Assembly (NCBI GenBank): GCA_963720805.1
Contig: CAVRGT010000005.1
Coordinates: 62,001 to 126,000 of the forward strand
Origin: VRUE01 sp963720805
Lineage (GTDB): Bacteria > Actinomycetota > Thermoleophilia > Solirubrobacterales > 70-9
DNA length: 64,000 nt
Direction of reading: 5' to 3'
Both the position numbers and the translations under genes were made by a program. Every line of letters begins with the position of its first letter. The stretch's first letter is position 1. Positions 58,746 to 64,000 of this stretch are shown piece after piece. Under the pieces are notes generated by a model. That model searched no databases. It was not told the origin of the DNA and was given only the letters and a program-made list of their open reading frames with translations.

Positions 58746-60656
58746 ATGGCCATCGCCACCGCAACCACGATCGACCTCTATGCCGGCGGCAAGCTGCTCT
58801 TCGCCGACGTCTCCTTCAAGCTCGAGCCGCGCGAGCGGATGACGCTCTCCGGGCGCAACGGCGTGGGCAAGTCGACGCTGCTGCGCGTCCTCGCCGGCGA
58901 GCGGCCGCCCGACTCGGGCAGCATCGCCCTGCAGAAAGGCGCGCGGGTGGCCCTGCACGACCAGCGCCCGCCCCGCGACGATGCGATCTCGCTCAGCGAC
59001 TACGTCTTCTCCGGCCGCGCCGACATGGAGGAGACCGAGGCCGAGCTGGCGCGCCTGGAGGCCGCCATGGGGGCGGGCACTCCCGACGAGGAGACGATGC
59101 GGGCCTACTCGGCTGCCCAGCAGCGCCTCGAAGCCGGCGGCGGCTATCGCTGGCGCGACGACGTGCTTGCCGTGCTCGGCGGCCTCGGCTTCGGCGAGGA
59201 GGCGGCCTCGCGACAGCTCTCCACCTTCTCCGGCGGCGAGCTGACCCGGGCCTCGCTGGCCCGCGCCCTCGCCACCCGCCCCGACCTGCTGCTGCTCGAC
59301 GAGCCGACGAACCACCTCGACATTCCCTCGCTGGAATGGCTCGAGAGCTACCTCGTCGAGCTCGACTCAGCGGTCGTGCTCGTCGCCCATGACCGCTGGT
59401 TCCTCGAGGCGGTGGGGACCTCGGTGCTGGAGCTGGAGGCCCAGCGCGGCCGCTTCTTCGCCGGCCCCTGGCACGCCTGGCGCAAGGAGCAGGCGGCGCG
59501 CGAGATCGCCCTCGGCAAGGCGATCGAGCGCCAGCAGGCCGAGATCGAGCGGATGGAGCACTTCGTCGAGCGCTTCCGCTACAAGGCGACCAAGGCCAAA
59601 CAGGCGCAGTCGCGGCTCAAGCAGATCGACAAGATCAAGCGCGACGGCGCCAAGGCCGAAGCGCGCGACCGCCGCAACCTGCGCTTCTCCTTCGTCAAAC
59701 CGGAGCGTCCCGGGCGGATCGTGCTGAAACTGGTCAACGCGACGATCGAGGTGCCGGGCCGGATCCTGCTCGACGGCGCCAATCTCGAACTCGAACGCGG
59801 CGAGCACGCGGTGCTCGTCGGCCCCAACGGCGCCGGCAAGACGACCCTGATCGAGACCCTCGCCGAGCAGCGCGAGCCCGCTGCCGGCTCGGTCCGCACC
59901 GGGCACAACGTCAAGGTCGGCTACCTCTCCCAGCACGCCGAGACGGCGGCGGGGACGGGCACCGTGCTCGACGCGGCCCAGCGCGAGACCGGGCTCAGCG
60001 GCCAGAAGGCACGCGACCTGCTCGGCGGCTTCCTCTTCTCCGGCGCCGACGTGGAGAAGGCGCTCGACGACATCTCCGGCGGCGAGCAGCGCCGCCTCTC
60101 GCTGGCGATCCTGGTCGCCAGCGGCGCCAACGTGCTGATCCTCGACGAGCCCACCAACCATCTCGACATCGAGAGTCGCGAGGCACTCGAGGACGCCCTC
60201 TCGGCCTTCGAAGGCGCGGTCATCCTCGTCTCCCACGACCGCGCCCTGCTCGAGGCGGTCGGCAGTCGCACGATCGTCTGCGAGGACGGCGAGCTGCGCA
60301 GCCACTCGAGCGGCTGGGCCGCCTACCAGCGCCGGCGCGAGGAAGACCAGGAAGCGACCTCGGCCGCCGCCGCGGCGGCGAAGCGCTCGGCCAAGGGTGG
60401 CAAGCGCCAGAGCCCCCGCACCATTGCCCAGCGGGCCGCGCGCAAGGCGAGCCGCTTGGCCGAGAAGATCGAGGTCGCCGAAGCGAAGCTGCGGGCGATC
60501 GAGGAGGAGCTGGCCGATCCCGCCGCCTGGGCCACGCCCGCCAAGTCAGAGCAGGCGAACGAGCGCCACGACGCGGCCAAGCGCAAGGTCAGTGAGCTCT
60601 ACGAGCAGTGGGAGGAAGCCGAACGAACAGTCAGCGCAGCGGGCGATCCAGCCTGA
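58746..60656 (+). CDS. ABC-F family ATPase
   Basis: 636 residues with two ABC domains in one chain and no membrane segments. Domain 1: GRNGVGKSTLLRVLAG, STFSGGELTRASLARALATR, LLLLDEPTNHLDIPS. Domain 2: GPNGAGKTTLIETL, DISGGEQRRLSLAIL, LILDEPTNHLDIES. The linker between them (about 230-310) is charged helix with a KATKAKQAQSRLKQIDK segment as in ribosome-acting ABC-F proteins (Uup, EttA, resistance types). A coiled-coil C-terminus (about 540-632) resembles Uup. The final residues VSAAGDPA come from a 27-bp direct repeat also present at 61236. Confidence 0.92.
   Translation: MAIATATTIDLYAGGKLLFADVSFKLEPRERMTLSGRNGVGKSTLLRVLAGERPPDSGSIALQKGARVALHDQRPPRDDAISLSDYVFSGRADMEETEAELARLEAAMGAGTPDEETMRAYSAAQQRLEAGGGYRWRDDVLAVLGGLGFGEEAASRQLSTFSGGELTRASLARALATRPDLLLLDEPTNHLDIPSLEWLESYLVELDSAVVLVAHDRWFLEAVGTSVLELEAQRGRFFAGPWHAWRKEQAAREIALGKAIERQQAEIERMEHFVERFRYKATKAKQAQSRLKQIDKIKRDGAKAEARDRRNLRFSFVKPERPGRIVLKLVNATIEVPGRILLDGANLELERGEHAVLVGPNGAGKTTLIETLAEQREPAAGSVRTGHNVKVGYLSQHAETAAGTGTVLDAAQRETGLSGQKARDLLGGFLFSGADVEKALDDISGGEQRRLSLAILVASGANVLILDEPTNHLDIESREALEDALSAFEGAVILVSHDRALLEAVGSRTIVCEDGELRSHSSGWAAYQRRREEDQEATSAAAAAAKRSAKGGKRQSPRTIAQRAARKASRLAEKIEVAEAKLRAIEEELADPAAWATPAKSEQANERHDAAKRKVSELYEQWEEAERTVSAAGDPA
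60630..60656. repeat. 27-bp direct repeat flanking the DUF4160/DUF2442 module, left copy
   Basis: Identical to 61236-61262 (begins GTCAGCGCAGCGG, ends CAGCCTGA). It forms the last codons and stop of the ABC-F gene. The two copies are 606 bp apart and bracket the two-gene module. Confidence 0.9.
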
Positions 60657-60688
60657 GATCGCCAGACGGGCAAAAGACGGCGCAAATC

Positions 60689-60705
60689 GCGCACCACGTG
60701 TGCGC
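60689..60705. promoter_or_regulatory. Inverted repeat upstream of DUF4160 gene
   Basis: GCGCAC (60689-60694) and GTGCGC (60700-60705) around CACGT, 23 bases before the GTG of the DUF4160 gene; suited to be an operator of the two-gene module. Confidence 0.4.
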
Positions 60706-60727
60706 CCCTTTCGGCGACGTTCGGTGG

Positions 60728-60988
60728 GTGCCGAGAATCAGCGCCTTCTATGGAATCGTCATTTACATGTATTACGAAGAGCACGGGCTTCCGCACTTTC
60801 ACGCTCGATTCGGCGGATACGACGTATCGATCCAGATTGATGGGCTTGCCGTGTTGCAGGGCTCATTCCCGCGGACGAAGTTGGCGCTTGTGCGGAAGTG
60901 GGCTCGCCTCCACGAAGATGAGCTACGGACTAACTGGGAGCTTGCGCGGCGAGAAATGGAACCGATCGGGATCGACCCGCTTCCCTAA
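60728..60988 (+). CDS. DUF4160-family protein
   Basis: 86 residues from GTG 60728 (PRISAFYGIVIYMYYEEHGL, PHFHARFGGYDVSIQIDG). This matches DUF4160, small proteins found next to DUF2442 genes and considered toxin-antitoxin-like, without proven function. C-terminus KLALVRKWARLHEDELRTNW is characteristic. Followed ten bases later by the DUF2442 gene. Confidence 0.85.
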   Translation: MPRISAFYGIVIYMYYEEHGLPHFHARFGGYDVSIQIDGLAVLQGSFPRTKLALVRKWARLHEDELRTNWELARREMEPIGIDPLP

Positions 60989-60998
60989 CATTGGCTGT

Positions 60999-61262
60999 AT
61001 GTCCGAGATCGTCCATGTCACCGGTGTCGAGGTCGTTGCCGACCATTGCCTTCGCCTCGACTTCGAGGATGGAATTCAGGGCGAAGTCGATTTCTCCGAC
61101 CGTAGTTGGAACGGAGTCTTCGAGCCGCTCAAAGACCCCGGCTATTTCAGCCGGGTCAGGGTCGACCCAGATATGGGGACCGTCGTTTGGCCCAACGGAG
61201 CCGATCTCGCGCCCGAGACCCTCCACTATTGGGCGGTCAGCGCAGCGGGCGATCCAGCCTGA
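60999..61262 (+). CDS. DUF2442-family protein
   Basis: 87 residues from ATG 60999. VTGVEVVADHCLRLDFEDGI, QGEVDFSDRSWNGVFEPLKD and MGTVVWPNGADLAPETLHYW are the full DUF2442 pattern. The last eight residues (VSAAGDPA) and stop are encoded by the second copy of the 27-bp direct repeat, so its natural C-terminus may have been replaced on insertion. The end overlaps the P450 gene on the other strand by 26 bases. Confidence 0.85.
   Translation: MSEIVHVTGVEVVADHCLRLDFEDGIQGEVDFSDRSWNGVFEPLKDPGYFSRVRVDPDMGTVVWPNGADLAPETLHYWAVSAAGDPA
61236..61262. repeat. 27-bp direct repeat flanking the DUF4160/DUF2442 module, right copy
   Basis: Identical to 60630-60656. On the minus strand it encodes the natural end of the P450 (RLDRPLR and stop), so this copy is probably the original and the left copy the duplicate. 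Confidence 0.9.
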
Positions 61263-62538
61263 CCAGGGTGCCCTTGCCGGGCGCCATGGTGATGTTGCGG
61301 ACCTTGACCTTCTCCGGCTTCGGGTCGGGGGCGCTGAGCTCGGCGTGCTGGATGAACTCGCGCAGGACGATCCGCATCTCGTATTCGGCGAAGGCGGCGC
61401 CGATGCAGCGACGCACGCCGCCGCCGAAGGGGATCCAGGCGTAGTTGTCGGCCTTGCCCTCGAGGAAGCGCTCGGGGCGGAACTCCTCCGGTTCGGGGAA
61501 GAGGTCCTCGCGGTAGTGCAGGGCGGCGATCGCCGCCATCAGGAAGCTGCCCTCGGGCAGCTCGTAGCCGCCGATCTCGGCCGGGGCCTTGAGCTTGCGG
61601 GCGACGTCGACGATCACCGGCCGCGCCCGCAGCGTCTCCCTGATCGTGGCGTCGAGGTAGTCGTCCTCGCCGGCGGCGATCGAGTCGCGCAGCTTGGCCA
61701 GCACCCGCGGGGTGCGCAGCAGCCGCTCGATCGCCCAGGCGAGCCCGGTCGCGGTCGTCTCGTGCCCGGCCGCCAGCACGGTGACGAGCTCGTCGCGCAG
61801 CTCGGCGTCGCTCATCGGGCTGCCGTCGTCGCGGCGGGCCCGCAGCAGCAATGAGAGCACGTCGTCGTGGCCCTCCTCGCCGGCTTCGGCCTCCATGCGG
61901 CGCAGGCCAATCTCTTCGTAGATGAACTCGTCGAGGCGCTCGCGCGAGCGCAGGAAGCGCGGCCAGGGGCTCCCCGGCCCGAAGTTGCGGCGCAGCGCCG
62001 GGAAGGTTGAGACCAGGCTGACCCGCTTGCTGAAGTCCTCGATCAGCCGCTCGAAGCGGATCAGTCGCTGCTCGTCGTGGACGCCGAAGACGGCGCGCAT
62101 GATCACCGCCAGGGTGATCCGCTGGGTGTGGGGACGGAGGGCAAAGGGCTCGCCAACCGGCCAGGTCTTCATCTGCCTCAAGGTCGTCTCGCGGATCAGC
62201 TCGCCGTAGGCGCGGATGCGCTCGCCGTGGAAAGGGGGGAGGAGCAGCTTGCGCTGCTGCATGTGCGGCGCCTCGTCGAGGGTGAGCACCGAGTTGGGCC
62301 CGAGCGCCGGCTCGAGCACGGTCGCGTTGGCCTCGCCGGCGTGGAACTGCTCGGGAGAGCCGGTGAACAGCTGCTTGACCAGGGCCGGGTCGGCGACGTA
62401 GACGAGGCGGCCGAAGAACGGAAAGGAGAGGGTGAAGATGTCGCCGTGGCGGCGTTGCAGTTGGATCAGGAAGCCAAGCGGGTCACGGGCGTAGCGCAGC
62501 GCTTGCAGCAGCGACGGTGCCTTGGAGCCGGGAGGCAT
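61237..62538 (-). CDS. Cytochrome P450
   Basis: 433 residues. I-helix LVTVLAAGHETTATGLAWAI, K-helix EhxR as IRETLRARPVIVDVARKLKA, and heme-binding WIPFGGGVRRCIGAAFAEYE with the thiolate Cys. N-terminal LRYARDPLGFLIQLQRRHGD and later FSFPFFGRLVYVADPALVKQ-like sequence fit the CYP class seen in actinobacteria that resembles CYP110/CYP4-type enzymes. Soluble, no TM anchor. No ferredoxin gene is adjacent. The ATG comes one base after the purU stop, so the two are probably co-translated. Confidence 0.93.
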   Translation of the reverse strand: MPPGSKAPSLLQALRYARDPLGFLIQLQRRHGDIFTLSFPFFGRLVYVADPALVKQLFTGSPEQFHAGEANATVLEPALGPNSVLTLDEAPHMQQRKLLLPPFHGERIRAYGELIRETTLRQMKTWPVGEPFALRPHTQRITLAVIMRAVFGVHDEQRLIRFERLIEDFSKRVSLVSTFPALRRNFGPGSPWPRFLRSRERLDEFIYEEIGLRRMEAEAGEEGHDDVLSLLLRARRDDGSPMSDAELRDELVTVLAAGHETTATGLAWAIERLLRTPRVLAKLRDSIAAGEDDYLDATIRETLRARPVIVDVARKLKAPAEIGGYELPEGSFLMAAIAALHYREDLFPEPEEFRPERFLEGKADNYAWIPFGGGVRRCIGAAFAEYEMRIVLREFIQHAELSAPDPKPEKVKVRNITMAPGKGTLVRLDRPLR

Positions 62539-62539
62539 C

Positions 62540-63379
62540 TCAGAAGACGATAGTGCGGGCGCCGTCGAGCAGGACGCGGTCGTCTACGTGGGCCTTGACC
62601 GCGCGGGCCAGGACCAGGCGCTCGATGTCGCGGCCGATTCGCTGCAGGTCGGTGACCTCGTCGCGGTGGCTGACCCTGGTCACGTCCTGGTCGATGATCG
62701 GCCCGGCGTCGAGCTTCTCGGTGACGTAGTGGGCGGTGGCGCCGATCAGCTTCACCCCGCGCTCGTGGGCACTGCGGTAGGGGTCGGCGCCGACGAAGGC
62801 GGGCAGGAAGCTGTGGTGGATGTTGATCGCCGGCGCGCCGAGTCGCTGGAGGAACCCGGCGGAGAGGACCTGCATGTAGCGGGCGAGGACGAGCAGGTCG
62901 ATCTCGCCGAGCAGATCCAGCGCGCGCGCCTCGGCCTCTTCCTTGGCGCCGGCCACGACCGGAACATGATGGAAGGGCAGTCCGAGCGAGGTGACCTGAT
63001 CGCGGTGCTCCTCGTGGTTGGAGACAACGGCGACGATCTCGGCACCGAGCTCGCCACTGCGCCAGCGCCAGAGCAGATCGGAGAGGCAGTGGTCCTCGCG
63101 CGAGGCCATGATCGCCAGCCGCTTGCGCTCGTTCGACTCGGCAAAGCGGTGGTCCATCTCGAAGCGGTTGGCGATCTCACTCTCGAAGCGCCCGTAGATC
63201 TCCTCGCGGTCCGTCGCCGCCACAGCGTCGAAGGCCATTCGCATGAAGAAACGGCCCTCGTTGCTCGAGTGCTGATCGGCGTCGACGATGTTGAGCCCGG
63301 CATCGGCAAGGAAGCCGCTGACGGCCGCGATCAGGCCGGGTTGATCAGGACAGGCGAGCAGCAGGCGCGTTGTCGGCAT
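62540..63379 (-). CDS. purU: Formyltetrahydrofolate deformylase
   Basis: 279 residues. N-terminal ACT domain (RLLLACPDQPGLIAAVSGFL, NIVDADQHSS) and C-terminal formyltransferase-like domain with INIHHSFLPAFVGADPYRSA (His of the catalytic triad), TAHYVTEKLDAGPIIDQDVT (Asp) and LARYMQVLSAGFLQRLGAPA (Asn region). It hydrolyses 10-formyl-THF to THF and formate, balancing the one-carbon pool with glyA. First gene of a two-gene unit with the P450. Confidence 0.95.
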   Translation of the reverse strand: MPTTRLLLACPDQPGLIAAVSGFLADAGLNIVDADQHSSNEGRFFMRMAFDAVAATDREEIYGRFESEIANRFEMDHRFAESNERKRLAIMASREDHCLSDLLWRWRSGELGAEIVAVVSNHEEHRDQVTSLGLPFHHVPVVAGAKEEAEARALDLLGEIDLLVLARYMQVLSAGFLQRLGAPAINIHHSFLPAFVGADPYRSAHERGVKLIGATAHYVTEKLDAGPIIDQDVTRVSHRDEVTDLQRIGRDIERLVLARAVKAHVDDRVLLDGARTIVF

Positions 63380-63477
63380 CTCCGCAATCTTTCAATCATC
63401 GCCGTTCTTTGGCCGGGCGGGTAGGGCCCCGAGGACGCTGCCTCACGTTCCGACTCGCTGGCTAACGTGGCTTCCCG

Positions 63478-63945
63478 ATGGGAGAGCATGCAGGCGAGAA
63501 CGGAAATGCGCCTTCGAAAGGCAGCACAGCATTCGCCGTGGCGTTCTTGCTTTGCTTGATCGTCGGGCTGGTGTTCCTAGTCAAGGGGCTTTGCCCAACT
63601 GATCTTCCGGCGAGTAGCGGCTCAAACTTCATTGACAGCGTCTTTCATAACAAGGGGGTTGTCCTATTTGCCCGCCTGCTCCTGGTCTCGGCTGCGGTTG
63701 TTCTAGCCGTAGGCGGTGTATTCATTGTCGTGTCGATCGCGATCCGTATGAAGAACGGAGAGTGGCTTCGAAAGGCAGGGCCTTTTGAGGTCTCTGAGAC
63801 GGCAGTTAGCGAGATCGAAAGCCAGATTGATAAATGGCGTCGAGCGGCGGAAGCTGGGGAAGAAGAAGTAGCTGAATTGACAGAACGAATCAAAGACTCT
63901 GATGAGTTGATCGAGCAGCTTCAAAATGCAATTGATGACGGATAG
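63478..63945 (+). CDS. Small two-TM membrane protein with coiled-coil tail
   Basis: 155 residues. Two TM segments (about 16-37 and 61-88), then an amphipathic charged helix (EVSETAVSEIESQIDKWRRA, ELTERIKDSDELIEQLQNAI). No family recognised. The ATG is nine bases after TAACGT (63463-63468) and a CACGTT/AACGTG inverted repeat (63444-63469) lies in the promoter region. GC content is lower than in the surrounding genes. The final 55 bases of the window show no feature. Confidence 0.65.
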   Translation: MGEHAGENGNAPSKGSTAFAVAFLLCLIVGLVFLVKGLCPTDLPASSGSNFIDSVFHNKGVVLFARLLLVSAAVVLAVGGVFIVVSIAIRMKNGEWLRKAGPFEVSETAVSEIESQIDKWRRAAEAGEEEVAELTERIKDSDELIEQLQNAIDDG

Positions 63946-64000
63946 GGAAAGGCAAGAATCAAGGCAGGTTCAATTGACTACTCCCGTTGGCTGCGAGCTA

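Overview
The window is a 64 kb piece of a high-GC actinobacterial chromosome. Frequent GTG and TTG starts, four-base stop/start overlaps, many genes whose -10 box lies only 6-12 bases before the start codon (leaderless transcripts), and large secreted proteins of a Solirubrobacter/Conexibacter-like style point to Actinomycetota, probably class Thermoleophilia. This placement is inference from gene content; no rRNA is present. No CRISPR array, prophage or insertion-sequence transposase was seen.

Layout. 0-3.4 kb: end of prmC, a YrdC/Sua5 gene, then a GntR regulator with a perfect operator in front of two MlaE/YrbE-type permeases. 3.5-8.6 kb: a lysyl-oxidase-like secreted protein, glyA, a low-GC patch with two small proteins, a DUF354 protein and a WecA/MraY-type transferase. 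8.7-15.8 kb: complete F1Fo ATP synthase operon (atpI-B-E-F-H-A-G-D-C). 16.1-17.1 kb: DUF433/DUF5615 toxin-antitoxin-like pair. 17.2-24.9 kb: tightly overlapping run (M20 peptidase, LCP ligase, UDP-sugar dehydrogenase, two sugar nucleotidyltransferases, phosphosugar isomerase), then comF; this looks like supply and attachment of cell-surface glycans. 24.9-31.2 kb: hpf, secA and prfB (with a programmed +1 frameshift), with three long structured palindromes around secA. 31.2-42.2 kb: an accessory stretch with hydrolases, a sigma factor-Ogt pair, nadC, an SHMT-like/2-TM pair, an Fpg-type glycosylase, nadA and transketolase. 42.2-47.2 kb: a three-gene secreted cassette. 47.3-52.4 kb: ftsE-ftsX-ctp-RNase II/R-smpB. 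52.5-57.7 kb: a membrane HhH protein, a flavoprotein disulfide oxidoreductase, the tmRNA gene and a LAGLIDADG endonuclease gene that runs into the tmRNA 3' end on the opposite strand. 57.8-64 kb: MBL hydrolase, ABC-F ATPase, a DUF4160/DUF2442 module flanked by a 27-bp direct repeat, a purU-cytochrome P450 operon and a small membrane protein.

Genes that work together: the ATP synthase operon; the trans-translation set (RNase II/R-family nuclease, SmpB and tmRNA within 5.7 kb); the NAD genes nadC and nadA; the one-carbon genes glyA and purU; and the surface-glycan run.

The most unusual features are non-coding or mobile-like: two related ~150-bp cloverleaf palindromes whose stems differ in sequence but keep pairing (25.3-25.7 kb); two further dispersed repeat families (3403/50306 and 15844/34506); a 261-bp stretch bounded by 20-bp inverted repeats between the sigma factor and nadC; a remnant of a nadC 5' end followed by helically phased direct repeats upstream of nadC; the endonuclease abutting tmRNA; and the direct-repeat-flanked two-gene module.
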